Part shown: positions 32,144-45,385 of the stretch, one piece after another
Layout: every line of letters begins with the position of its first letter
Position numbering within the stretch: position 1 is the first letter of the stretch
NCBI GenBank assembly: GCA_963920765.1
Contig: OY987251.1
Span: forward strand, 7,560,219 to 7,624,218
Direction of reading: 5' to 3'
DNA: 64,000 bases
Source of the DNA: Ulota crispa
Taxonomy: Eukaryota; Streptophyta; Bryopsida; Orthotrichales; Orthotrichaceae
Notes under the pieces: model-generated
Seen by the model: only the letters and a program-made list of their open reading frames with translations
Databases searched by the model: none
Told to the model about the DNA's origin: nothing
Position numbers and translations under genes: made by a program

Positions 32144-35100
32144 GACCTAGAAAATTGCAAAACCCAAAATTGAAGCGGAAAAGTGGAGAACTTTATATAC
32201 TAGTTAAGAAATGACCTCGTCCCAAGTTACCAATTGTAATTGATTCATAATAATAACAATCTAAATCATGAACTTTGTTATGCCATTGTACATAGCTTTT
32301 AGTAAAGGAAGAGCATTCATGTTACGTATTTAGGGTTTAAAAGTGAAGTAATAAGTTCATTTACGTATGTGCTAAATATCATTATCGTTCACAAATTTCA
32401 GTAGCGGTCACACTGCGAGTACCTACAGTTCTCTGCATATTCTCTACAACAGTGCACACTACTCAATGTGGTGTTGGGAAGGAATAAAACTTGCATGAAT
32501 AAGAACTGAAACAGTGTCTGCAGAAGTCCATCAAATCAGTGAGTTTTTTACCTGAAGGTCTTGTCAAATTCTTCTAATTATTTTGCTGCATGAACACAAA
32601 GATTTACATCCTTTTGTAAACACACTTGAGAGATTTTCTCCTACTCTTTGGTACATGGCTGCTCAACAGGTGCCACAACCTGCAAGTGAGCTTAAGTTAA
32701 CATAACAAAAGCACTAGTGCACATAGGAGAAGACTTAAGCAAAGGAGGGAAAGAATTGTGCGGAAAAGGAACTTCAAGGCATGGTAATCAAAAGAAAAAA
32801 TCATCCATGCAAACGTCACACACTTTTCATCCAACTTGACCTAAATCATTGGGCTGGAGCGCCACCTGTAACTCTTTCACTGGACCGCAGTAGAACTCAC
32901 TTGTGATCCTCCTAAATCTTCGGCTTCAAGTGGTTGATGTGGAGCAAGTCACTAGGCGCGTGGTCATCGTTGTCTCCGTTGTAGCAAAAGTTTGGCTATG
33001 GCGAAGAACAACACCACTATAGCTGTTGCTGCTCATCACCCGGTTCCAAGTTGCCGCTGAAGGTGCATTGGCAAGAAGTTACAATGGAGTTCGATCATTC
33101 CTAAACGGCCTGGGCCGTTTTTGAGAGCAGTTTGATTGATCTAAGTAGTATCTTGTAAAACCCTGGCTTATTATGTATCCCTGGAGCTGAGCCATTGATT
33201 CTTTGGTGATTTGATGATTAGGTCATGCAATCTTGATGACTTGCAAGGGTATGACGTGTGAGGTGCGTGGATACAATACGATTTTTTAATTGCAATTTTA
33301 CAAAAATTGTATCCAAAATTTGGTTACCTGTATGGCATTCTTGTGGATTTCTTATTTCCATTTCTCAAAGCTTTTCTCTTAGAAGCTCAATCGCTTGTCA
33401 GAGGAGTTCGATTGTTCAAGTTCCCTTGTAGTTAGGGCTGCATTGACGTTGCGACCTAATTTGTAGTTATCACAACTTTGGGAGATTGTGTTTTCTTTAT
33501 TGTAATCTATGTTCTTTGCTGTTTTTGGTGACAATGCAAGTGCTCAAGAAGCTTTCTTCTAGACAAGATACTCCAGATTCACTATCTTTGCTATTATAGA
33601 ATAGTTGAAAGATTTGTGGAATACATTAAACAAATGGCTCATTGCCCTGCACATGTTGCTCTTGGTCAATCATTATACTTTTGGCTTGCAATTTTATCTA
33701 GCTTTCCAATTTTATTCCCTATTTCAAGCAAGGGCCTAAAACTATTTTAATTGTAGCTAATTTGTCTAGTTTGGGATGTCAAGATTTTTGAACTATTTAA
33801 GGCCTGCAGCAAGCATTATCTCCTTTGTTTTGGAGTTGTTGAATTTGAATTCAACTCTATTAACTGCATGTGTTAAGTTGACAATTTGCAATTACATAAT
33901 TTGAAGTTCAAGTGGTTGTGGAGAAGTTTGTATGTAACGCTTTGTGCAAGAGTTGACAGGCTAGTTTGTTCATGGAAGAAGTGGGTGTGTCCACCTAATG
34001 AAATTCCGTACAACAAGTTGAGACCTTCGTTGTGCATTTTAAGGAACCGGCAAATTTGGTGAACAAGGCAATGACTACCGCGCACTTGATCTTCTACAGC
34101 GTCACTCACTTGCAAGTAAGCGGATTTGAATTTGACCTTCTGAAGTTGGATTTTTCTGGTGTTTGTTACTACCTTTGTGAATGTTTGCGAATGATCTGGT
34201 AGTAATGAATGTTCATGGAGTTATTCTGAAATGCCATGAAAGTCAATGCTAAGTGAACTAGTTGAAGTTCTTTCAAGAAATCACTATTGTTAAGATGCAA
34301 CTTGAAGAGTTAACTCTATTGTCATTTAATTCTGCTAGTACAACATCTTTTATAATCCAAACTGCAGCCATTTTATTATTGGTAGGAATTACATGTTTGA
34401 CAACCCTAATCTTGATTAGGGTTATGTTTGACGCATACAGTGCGGATCATTGAAATTTCTTGGGCTTCAATTTTTGGTCATTGATGAAGCAAGAGCGTCA
34501 TAGTGTTTGCTTTCCGTTGTATGACAACAAGTACAAGCATTTCTAATAAAATAAATTTTATTCACCTGAAATGTCTACCTGTGTCAATGTCTTCAAAGAA
34601 AGGCATTTGTTTCCTTTGAATATGTATTGTGTGGTTTGTATTTTCAATTAATTTTGTGGTGTGTAGTTGGTGTTGCTAGGCTAGTGGTCAGTTTGAATGG
34701 AAACAAATTGGTCATTATTCCAAAGGACGTAACAACAAAGCTACTTTGCTGACATCCCTAGGTACAAAAACTTTCCTATTTTCTCCATTCAGCAATGACA
34801 CCGCAAGATTTAAGAAATGTGCAATAATAGTACATATACATCCTCTTCTTAAGCTTGTCTAAGTTTGTTTTGCTCTTCAACTACTATGCAATCATACTCA
34901 ACATGAAAATTTCCACCAGGAAGCATTTTGCATTTAGTTCTCTAAGACTTCTGCAGCTCTTGCTTTCTTACAAGTAACTAAACTCCATGTATTAGTTTCT
35001 ATTAATTTTTTGCCAAAAAATCAATGTCGATACATAACTATCTACAAAATTTTAGACCATCCTTTATATTGCATGATATTGAATATCATATTGCTTGGTA

Positions 35101-35368
35101 CAGCCAATATTTCATAACAAAGGCAAACAATACAAATACATAACTTGTCGTTTACAAATTAATTCCCCACTCAACCAAGTATGAGGATTGCATTGGTAGT
35201 CTACGGTAAACTAAGATTTATTTAGAGAATATGATCACGCATATTATGTGATGTCTATGTTCGACCACTAATATGAAAAAAAAGATTTTATAAGTAGCCA
35301 TATTTTTGCACTCTCTACTAAGTATTATATGTTACAACATATCAGTTTGAGTCTCCAAACACAATTTG
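32144..35368. other. Spacer between the two divergent CACTA genes
   Basis: It probably contains promoter and non-coding interior of the CACTA element. A perfect inverted repeat, AAACGGCC-TG-GGCCGTTT, lies near 33103-33120. A slightly GC-richer patch at 32850-33120 has no stable frame. ORFs at 33873-34115 (minus) and 34262-34453 (plus) show no motif. Confidence 0.3.
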
Positions 35369-35634
35369 ACATTGTATTAGCTGAACTATGAGAAACAATA
35401 GTGTTTGGGACTTTCTATATGTCCGTCTTTTTTATTTTTTAGCATTTAACAACACAAACACTGGCATGCAATTTCTAGTATAGTAGTGAAGTCCAAGCAA
35501 CTGCCTTCAAAATTTCAAAAAATTATTATCTTTGAGCATTACTTATGCGTCCAGTTGCTGTATGTGGGATTTTTGTATTGTAGTACACAAAAAAACATTT
35601 TTTCTAATTTACCAAATATGGTTTTATCTACGCA
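35369..35634. mobile_element. MITE-1 copy e, degraded
   Basis: The right end, reversed, is AAAACCATATTTGGTAAATT. The left side has ATTAGCTGAAC, then GAAACAATAGTGTTTGGGAC, which lines up with the start of copy 8094. The interior TGCAATTTCTAGTATAGTAG and CAAAATTTCAAA blocks match copies 21799 and 25579. The left edge is approximate. Confidence 0.5.
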
Positions 35635-36843
35635 TTCATAAACTTGGTGTTCACTTGAGCTTCAAAACTTTATGTCATGTAGCAATTTTATAGTATTATA
35701 AACTTATGATCATCAGTCGCTAAGATGATTACTTCTAATGAAGACATGATTTATCATTCCAAGCAACATGGTTCAGTATTGCTCATTGCATGTTCATGTT
35801 TACTTTGTGTACAATTTTGATGTAGAGAATAAAATCATTTTCTCATACTTTTATAAATATCAAAGATGTTACCTGAGTAACAATTTACAATGCATGGTAC
35901 TGTACAATAGAATATCCTATCTGGATAAGATTACCTTCTTTAGAATTGCAGCATACAAATATAAGTTTCCCTTTTCTTTTAATTATTAATGGCTGCTCAT
36001 ACAGTAATTAGCAAACTCAATAATATTACCTTAATACTAGTGAGTGATCATTCTGCATTGAAGGACAACCAGAAAGAAATGTACATTTTTGTTGCAAGCT
36101 TTTAGTTGTATGCAATATATTATATTATAGGTGCGTTTGGACGTTGATATAGAATGAACAATCATGCAAATGTTTGAATATAGAATGTAAGTGACCTTAA
36201 TATTATTGGCGATTGGAGTTGTTGGTTCTTTTGCTGACTGTCATGGAAGTCCATGAGCAGTTACTAGAGCATTAAGTCAAATCCTATTGCAAAACCACTG
36301 AAGTGGTCCTGGAAGTACAGTACAATGCCCGTTACTTGAGCTTAATTTAGAAACTCATTGTGCAGGAACTTAGGAATTCTACCAAGCAAGAATTTCTTAA
36401 CTTCAAATCATCCATGTCTAAGTGCTGAAAAGGTGTGTTCATGTACGCTCTCTTCTTTGTTCCACTTACGCATATTCCATTCTGTATGTTTATTTCATAT
36501 TGTGCAATTGTTTTCATTGCTACTCCTTCCTCAGTATCAATGTCAGTAGGTGTCTTCTTTTATAGTAATTGGAGAATCAATGTAATGAAAAATGTGTTGA
36601 CACTAATGTTCTAAAATTACAATAGAATGTGCAAAGCCTAGATATTATCTGGTTCTACTCAGTCATTTGTATTACTAAAAACAAATACATCTGGAATGAA
36701 ATTAATGGAAGGAAATGTCACCGTTCTTAAAAGCATTCTATTTGTGCGTTGTTTGTTATCCATAATATAGAATGAGGTGTACAATCTTTCTATATTTTTA
36801 CTTTTTAACAAGGCAGTTATTGCATGTGCAAAATTTTCATAAT
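35635..36843. other. Spacer before the TNP2-like gene
   Basis: It is AT-rich, with short unrelated ORFs (35768-35989, 36358-36549). It may hold the promoter of the TNP2-like gene; no clear TATA-to-ATG arrangement stands out. Confidence 0.3.
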
Positions 36844-39800
36844 ATGAGGACAGAAGGACTTTCTCTTGCTTATCACTTAGGGAGAGCAGTTGCAGAGCAT
36901 GAAGGTATCCATAGATACCCATGTGCGTGTGAGAGATGCCACAATTTGAGGCATCAGGCGGTTGATGTCGTACAAACTCATCATCAAAAATATAGCCAAG
37001 ACCAAACACTCACAGAACCTCTTATTGTAAGTCAATGTACACAATTAATTCTAATACAAATAGTGGCACTGTAAAAATTTAGTAAACATTAAATTTTTGT
37101 GAAAATTTATCAAATAAGATAATGTAGGATTTGCATGTACTAAATATATGTAGCGTCATTCATTGTAGACGACACTAATTACTTGGTATACAATTCAGAA
37201 CATTATCTTCTTGAAGATGTACTAATCATATTATCTTCCATGAACAGCAGTTTACAATGGAAGATACGATATTAAATGAGCCTTGAGATTTGTACATGCC
37301 ATTAGAAAACATGCTTTTAGGAGCTGAAATCAAATGTGAAGATGAATTTCACAACACACAAGATAATGACAACCCAGTGGATATGCCGCAAGCAGCAGAG
37401 GCAAATTTGAGGGACATGGCTGAAAAAAATTTCAACCGTGTAGACGACTTCCACCAGCACTATACAGAGAGTGAGGAAGAAGGCATTGACCAAGATGAAG
37501 CCTTCAATGAAGATGAGGAGGATGACCACACAGACTTGCGCAATGATTTAATCAAGGAAGCCTCAATTCCTCTCTTTCTAGGCTCGAGGAGTAGCAGGTT
37601 ACAATTCCATGTCATACTTATGTCTTTATGCACGCTTTTCTGTTCAGTAATTGCTGTTTGGATGAAATCTTATCTTTTCTGAAGAATGATGTCCTCCTAG
37701 TGGGTAATAGTTGTCCAGCAAACTCTTACAAAATTAAGCGTTTGGTCTTAAACTTGGTCTTTTTCACGAAAATATATACTACTGCAAGTGTGGCAAAATG
37801 TTGTATTAGAAAGAGAATTCCACGTTAGATAGATGTCTAGTATGCCAAAATTCTAGGTATGTTTCTAGCTCTACAGTAGTGCCCACTTGAGTATTGCGTT
37901 ACTTTTCTATCATTAAGCAATTAAAAAAAATGTTTAGATGTCTTGAAATTTCAAGACACATGAGGTGGCACTCGAAAAATCACTTGATTGATGGGAAGCT
38001 TAGAAGTGTTGTAGACAGTGAGCAGTAGAAATTTGTGGATCAGAAATTTCCAATCTTTTCTTGTGATCCACGACATGTCAAAATGGGGCTTGCATTGGAT
38101 GGGGTCAATCCTTATAGTCTCCAATCGTCTCGTCACTCCGTATGGCCGATTATGATTGTTTTTTATAATCTACCGCCTTATCTTTTGACCAAAAGTTTTT
38201 TGTAAGCCTCAGTATGATCATACCAGGGCCAAACTCACTGTCGGATGACACTATAGATGTATTTTTATAGCCATTGATGATTAAGCTTCAGAAGTTATAG
38301 AGGGGAGTATCTGCAGTGGACATGTTTGAGACAGAAGATACAAAGCAATATTTCAAACTTCGTGGAATGTTACTGTGGACCATAAACGACTTTCCCGCTT
38401 ATACTCTCATTGCTGGACAAGTGGACAAAGGAATTGCGGGTTGCCCTGTATGTGGAGAGGGCACAAGAGGAAAGTACTCAATGGAAGCTGACAAGACCAT
38501 ATACCCGGGGCACCGGCACATCGGCAATGGCTGCATAGTGATCATCGTTGGAGACTAGCTACATCAGCTTTTGATGGAGAAAGAGACCTCCATTCTGCCC
38601 CACCTCGCCAAACAGGTCTTGATGTTGTACGGCTTGGAAAATTGAGGGAATCTTACCTTCAATCTGGTGGTCGATGAGGTGGAGAGCATGATCTTGTAAA
38701 ACGTACAGGGATGAAGAGAGTCAATATTTTGTTTCGACTACCTTATTGGGAGGTATAGCCTACACCAGAGTACTTTCCTTGCTTGTGGGAATGTGGTGTG
38801 CAAATGAAATGAAAACCAACCTAAATACAATGTACGTTGTTCTACATTGTCTAGGTTTTCTGTCATTGTAGTCTAGGAGTATTGAATTGTTTCCAAGCAG
38901 TAAGTACGTGAAAAGAAATACATCAGAAAGGTTGAAAGGCATTTTAGAGAATGTGTAGGTGAGGGAGCTCTTATTTCAAGTGGCCTTGTCATATACAAGT
39001 ACATCTCAATTGTAATAGATGATAGTCATTGTTACAATTAGTGGATGATATAGTTTCAGCCACTGAAATCAACGAGCCCAAATTTGTTATTAAACTAATG
39101 TATATGATTCTTACATAACACTATATTTGTTAAAAGGGTACCATTCTTACAAATTGAAACTTCTGGCTTTTTTTTTCTAATAATGCCATAATCATCGAAT
39201 TGGGAATTCGTTGACTATTTTTCAATGAAATGAGAAGTATATTGTCCAAAATACGCTCTTTTTGGACAAAAAGTCTGAAATTTTGTTAGAAAGTCTGGAA
39301 TTTTGGATAGAAGTTCCATTAAGCAGGTTTCAAGTGACCTACTTAATTAAATTAAAAGGCACTTTTTGGATTGAGATGAAAAACAAATGGGACCTATGAT
39401 TTTCCCTTTTAACAAATATAGCATGTCATGCTCTTTAGTGTCTAGTTACATCGGAAAGTGTAGATGCAGTTCACCTGTGCAAGGTTTCAGTGGAGGATCA
39501 GCTACTGGACTTTTCTAGACTATTGAGAATGTAGTAACAATTGTTTTAAATTCAAGTAAGTTCAACATAGATTGATTGTAAAGCCTATTCAATGAGTGAA
39601 TTATAAAAATTGATTGTTGTTGCTTAAGTATGTACCGGCATTTTGTACAGTCAGTATTTGAATTTCATTTCAAATGACAGGGTATGTTTTTAATAAAATG
39701 TAATTACACATAAATGGTACATGGAAGCATATAGGTTATGAACCATAAGAATTTTGTAAATAGTACTATTGTAGGTGGCAACTCTACTTACAAATAATTG

Positions 39801-42800
39801 TGGTTGATTATTGCTTAGTAGAAATGAATATGACTAAGTATACAGAATTTGCTTTGTGCAATTAAAACTCTAATTTCATGGAATGCAAGAATTACATATC
39901 AAAGAATATGATATGGAAGTGCAAGGGGGAGGCGAGGGCGGAAAAGAGAGATTAGATGTGATTTCATTGATTAGTGTTGCATTGCTCATAGGAAAAGCAG
40001 CATGAATTGATGGTAATGAGAGTTGGTATGGAAAGAAGAATATTACTATTATAGCAACGTGCACCGGAGAGTAATTGCTATGTTATTGTTTAGGTGCTGA
40101 GCAGGAAGTACATGTCTGACCACATGGACAAGCATAGTGAGTACTTTAGAAATCAATAGACCAAAAACTCACTTTCTATGGTGCCAAATGTTATGTCATG
40201 ATTTCATTAAATCATGGCAATCTTTGTGTACTTCATAATGAATCCGCTTCATTGTTGTTTAGATCATTTAGGTTGTTGTCTTTGATGAACTTTTTTTCTT
40301 ATTACTAATGCTCTCAGATGGTACTCACTATTATGTTAGGGTAATGTCTGATAGTATTACTAATTGTTCTATTGGTTTGTTGATTTTGCAGAAACTTCTA
40401 GTGCATCACCTTTTGGATCCAATGCACATTGAGAAAAATGTGTGCAAGAACTTAATTTGTACACTTTTAGGTGAGACAGACAATATCAAGTCTAGGAAGG
40501 ATTTGCTTGCACAAGGTATTTGTGCACACCTCCACCTCCAACCTAATGCAAATGGTTTAACTTTTTTTAATCCAGATGCATTGTATGTTTTAAGACACAA
40601 CAAAAAGGATCAATTTTTCAGCATCTTGAAGCAGATGAAATTCCCAACTAATTATGGGGGTTCCATAAAGCAAAAAATCATTGACGATAGATTTTCAAGA
40701 TTGAAAACCCATGATTTTCATATATTGTTGCAATAGATATTGCCTGTATGTTTAAGGACTGTTGGGATTGCAAATGTTGTGGGGGCAATTGTGAGGTTCA
40801 GCAAATTATTCCAAAAAATCTGTGCCAAAACAATAGAAGCTGCAAGAAAAGATCAAATGTTGTAGGAAGTAGCGGAAACTATTTGTGCTCTAGAGAAAGA
40901 ATGCTTGCCTTCCATTTTTGTAGTAATGATGAATTTATGTATCCATGTTGTAGAGGAACTTTTCATTTGTGGACTTGTACACAATAGATGGATGTATCCT
41001 TTCAAAAAGTACATGAAAGGTCTCAAAGGGTTTGTAAGAAATAAAAGTAAACCTAAAGGTAGCATGACGATTGGGTACTTGCACAAAGAGTCTGTGAGAT
41101 TTATAATAGAGTATCTGTCAAACTACACACCTACTAGTACCATAGCTTGGGATGCTAAAGAAGAAGCGTCAATTACTGATGAAGTTTTGGAAGGTGGAGG
41201 GAAAAAACGTTTAATGACTTTTTGAAGTTAGTCCATGGTTTTGTCCTAGACAACAACGACCACATGGACGGCTATAGAAGGTATGTGATTCACTGATGGT
41301 GTAGGTCCAATTTTGTAAGTGTAGTTGGTAGCAGATTTTTTTCCTTAAAGCTATTGTTTTGGCTGACTGTTAGCTGAACATGTTGGTGCGGTCTTCATGG
41401 GTCATATGTACTATAAGTTGTAAGATACTATTCAATTTTTGTGGTCCATGAACGGTCATTCATAGCATATTCTTAGTAGTACTAAGAGTCTTCACTTAAT
41501 GAGTATGACGTCACAAGCATAGAAATTATTTTAGGTGTGGGTGGTTTAACTTTGTTTTCACATGAATGTGTATTGATTTCCAACTGCAAAATTATTAGAA
41601 GATTAATATGATAATATGGTAATTTGTGTTTGTAATTTAGGATGACATTGTGAAGACATTGTAGATATAATTGTAATATACAAATGGACTTGATTAATGT
41701 CAATCGATGTTTCAAGAGATACAAAGAGGCCATGACGCGTCAAAGGGAAGACAAATTAAGATTTCAAGCTTTAAATCGTTGAAGACATACTTGGAAGCAC
41801 TTTGTTTACCCACCCGCATTACAAATGTTGTCAAATTTTTCTGTATGGGCACTGGACAAAGTACTACATGACCAACAAGAAGGGCATATTGTGGACAAAG
41901 AGATAATGGATGTTGCAAGGGGACCTTTACCAATGGCGACTACGTAAAAATCAATGTACGCATATGGTAACCACTTTAGGGTGTTGAATGCAGAAGTGGC
42001 CTTGAAAACATCAGATAGTGGGGTTGCAGTTGTGTTCACTCAAATGTGGAGGAATGGAATACGCGATCCAAATCCGGTGGAAGCCACAATTGAGTATATT
42101 GGACATATTGTGGAGATTTTGAAGTTGAACTACAGGCGACGTGATGTTAATGTTTGATATGCAATTTTGTGAAAGTGAACTATAGGGGAGAGAATGCCAC
42201 AATAAAGAAAGACAAGTGGGATTTCACTTTGGCAAATTATGCACAACGGCTTGGAGTTAATTGCCGAGATAGCTTTGCACTTCCAAAGCATTGTGAGCAA
42301 GTTTTTTTCTGTGATGCTAGCAAAGCACCAAGCTGGAGAGTGGTGTTGCAAAAAGACATTAGGGCAAGAAGGGTGTTGCCTAAATAAGAAGAAGAGGCTT
42401 CAATTTTTAGTATGGGAGATGATGACAAATTTGAAGGACTTAGGCCGGACAGAGACATTGGAGAGGGAGCAAAAGCTCCTATTTGAATGGGTCACAATGT
42501 ACAATGCCGTGAGTCAACTGTGAGAGGAAGGACCGCCAGCACTCCTAATATGATGCAAAGAAATGAACGCTCAAATGTATGCGATGGTACGGCACGTGGT
42601 CATCAAAGAGGTGGAACTCCAAGAACTACATCATTTGGCACTTCATTGGCTCCAGATGCAGTGTATCCTGACGATAGGGCAGGCAGTGCAGTTTGCACAA
42701 GAGAAGATGCTTGGCAAGACACGGAGGACTCACGCAGCTTGCAAGGTGAAGAATTACAAAACCGGAATCACAGGAGAGAAGCCGACACAGATGTTAAGGA

Positions 42801-42939
42801 AGTGAGGCGTGAAAATCGTCGTTTGAGAACGTTACTGTGGAGTTGGAGTGTCCATGGACGGTCATCTAAACACAAAGACACTGATACAATCATGTCATCT
42901 AGCGCATCGTCCTCATCAAATTCTGAAGGAGAGCAATAG
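36844..42939 (+). pseudogene. CACTA (En/Spm) transposase, TNP2-like, Transposase_21 type
   Basis: Domains appear in the usual order across several frames. A Transpos_assoc-like Cys motif (RYPCACERCHNLR, about 36910-36960) and an acidic linker (37300-37600) come first. Transposase_21 follows, with blocks SCPANSYKIKRLV, WKF..KFPIFSCDPRHVKMG, NPYSL..VWPIMIVFYNLPP, IPGPNSLSDDTIDVFL and LLWTINDFPAYTL..GCPVCGEG up to about 38500. LDPMHIEKNVCKNLICTLLG comes at about 40415. A DUF4218-like block follows (40700-41220, with HVVEELFICGLVHNRWMYPF). A DUF4216-like block follows (41950-42390, YGNHFRVLNAEV and IEYIGHIVEILKLNY). A Ser/Arg-rich tail ends at 42939. Many in-frame stops and frameshifts are present, so it cannot encode a working transposase. 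A MITE-1 copy interrupts the Transposase_21 region. The family cuts and pastes elements with CACTA ends and 3-bp target duplications. Confidence 0.85.
39117..39424. mobile_element. MITE-1 copy f, inserted in the CACTA transposase
   Basis: The left end is AACACTATATTTGTTAAAAG. The right end, reversed, is ATGCTATATTTGTTAAAAGG, followed by GGTACCATT or GGTCCCATTTG blocks. It sits between the Transposase_21 core (to about 38760) and the LDPMHIEKNV block (40415), so it arrived after the CACTA element. It is non-coding, about 308 bp. Confidence 0.65.
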
Positions 42940-45048
42940 CTGCGCAGCGTGTGATGTACGGCAACATTATGGATGAGTGATTAATCCTCTTGTTTGAGTT
43001 TTTTGTTTCATAAAGTAGGGCATATGCTATATACAGTGGAGGAATATTGAAACTTTTGCAGATGATGGATTCAACATAATTAAAAAGCATATGCCATAAT
43101 GGATGATGATATTAGCATGCAATAGGTCGGTGGTTGGTGAATGTTAGAGCGCTTTATGTGAGTATTGTTTCTGGTTGGGAGTAGGATAATATGTAGTGGG
43201 ATAGTATGTGAAATGTCTATGTCATTGAAATGATTGAGAAGTTGAAATTCATTTAGCAGTATAATATGTTGTTTAGTCAACTACATTCCGCGTTGATGAA
43301 TTTAGAAAATGATGTTTCTCTCCTGCTGCAAGCTAACATATGCAGAGGCAAGTAGGTGTAGTAGAATAAAAGGTTGTGTTTGTTCATTTTGACATGAATG
43401 AATTTGGAATGATTCATTGTGTTTGTAAGCAAAGAGAAGGAGATGATGGTACTATGGAGTATCAGGATGTAATAGTGAAGGTTGGAGTAACAATAAGTGT
43501 AATTGAAAGGATTGTGAAGATGAGGAGAATCAATGAAAAATTATCAAATTATATGATAGTGTGTTGAACATGAAGGTATTGGCATTGCAACATCTACTGT
43601 ATTAGGTGTAGTATAGTAGACTAAGTTCAGAACTTCTGAAGAGGTAAATGCCATACAATCATGAACCAACAGTGTTCTTCCAAGATGAAATGTTTTTTGT
43701 TCTAGTAATTAAACTTATTTGTATTTATGGGGTTCTCCAGAGTGCAAAGTTGCCGGTTATTTTGACAGGGACAATTATGGACGTTCGTACCGTGAATTAT
43801 TGAAGTTGGTGGGTGGCCTGGGTTTTTGGAAGGAAGTGTTTTACTTGGCCAGATGAAGGTGAAGCAAGTTTGATAGATTGTTTCTGTGTGTGATATTGAT
43901 ATAGCATTATTGCATTTTGAGAGTAGAAGATGCACTCACCGTATTCATTGATTTGGGAAGTTCATGCACGTTAGGTTATTTTGAAAATCATGGATTTTGG
44001 GAGCTTTTGGAGATTGATAGTTATGGATTATAGTAATTCTTGAAGGCCAGACATGAAGATGGGAAGATCTTGTAGGAATTAAGAAAATTTTGAACTTAAA
44101 TCAAATTCTTAACAAAGTAGCATAATGTAGTGAACATGAAAATGCTTATGTAGAAAACTCTTTCCGTAAGTAAAAAATATGTTAATGCATAGTGCATAGT
44201 TAGTTTTGGGTCTTCAATATTCATATATTTGAATGCATGCATGTCAAGAGATTACATTGTTTGTGGAGGAAGAGGGGAGTAACAATAGAGTCATTTTTCT
44301 ATGGGATTGACATGTTATGGATCATTGTTACAATGCAGACCTTAGGAGTAAGGTCCCATGAGAACAGGAAAATATCACGGTGGAATTGCAATGGAGAATT
44401 CATTGGACGGTCAATGTGTAAAAGGTGAACATCAAAGAGCTCATCAGGATGTACTATTTCTATTGTTTGTTACGGTTCTTATTGTCCTGGAAAGAGAGTC
44501 AAAGAGAGAAATGATTTGCAAAGCGCAGACAACTAGTTTGTGTATTTCATAAGATCATAGCGTTAGTCATTCTTGTGAAGTATGTAATTTTTGATATTTC
44601 TTTGTTATGTTTTTGGTATATGTAATAATAATGTTGAGTTTTAAGTAATTGATGTAGGGAATGTTGGGCACTTGTCAACGCATTGACATTGTGTATAAGC
44701 ATGTATGCAATGTCGACGGAGTGAGAGAGCCTAGTGGGTCACATAAAATGAAGTGTGGACAGTATTGAAAATATGTAATAATAAGAAGTTATGTAATGTA
44801 ATTTTTCATTTGTCAATAGTTTGGAAGGTTGTATGTATATGTGGCTAAGAGAGGAAATGCATGTGGACAAAGGTTCATGTGAAACTATGTGAGGTGCTTG
44901 TTCCTTGTTTTGTAATGTGGAACGTGCTTTTGGTTCGTGTTGTATTTGAATTGTGCAAATAACATACTATCGAATATTGTATATTGGCTATCGTATGGAT
45001 GTATCTCCAATGTTTGGCAATATGTACAACTTGTAGTTAAAAGTGGTA
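42940..45048. other. AT-rich region right of the CACTA coding sequence
   Basis: Small ORFs (43376-43567, 44237-44428, 44358-44552) lack motifs. It may be the 3' non-coding part of the CACTA element; no TAGTG terminus with matching subterminal repeats was identified. Confidence 0.3.
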
Positions 45049-45057
45049 TACCTATAA

Positions 45058-45376
45058 GGGAAAATTTTATGGATACCCCTGAAGTTTGCAATAATTTCAT
45101 AGATACCCCTGCTTTTTCTAAAATTTCACAAATACCCTTGGACCAAAATTTTCAAGCGTTTTTTTTGTAGTGCATGCCATTTTTCTTCTTCATTTGTGTG
45201 TGCACTACTTCTTTTTTGTTGCACGTGCGCACAAGGAAGAAGGAAAGTGGCATGCACAAACAAAAAACGAAAAAACAATTCAAAATTTTGGTCCAAGGGC
45301 ATTTGTGAAACTTTTGAAAAAGCAGGGGTATCTATGAAATTATTGCAAACTTTAGGGGTATCCATGAAATCTTCCC
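45058..45376. mobile_element. Palindromic Mutator-like MITE, 319 bp
   Basis: The inverted repeats are about 100 bp long. One begins GGGAAAATTTTATGGATACC and the other, reversed, GGGAAGATTTCATGGATACC. They share GTTTGCAATAATTTCATAGA and CCTTGGACCAAAATTTT. The flanks TACCTATAA (45049-45057) and TATTTATAA (45377-45385) form a 9-bp duplication with two C/T differences, as for Mutator-like elements. Because the arms are inverted copies, both strands encode the same spurious peptide (DTP..CNNFIDTPAFSK), which is not a gene. Confidence 0.85.
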
Positions 45377-45385
45377 TATTTATAA

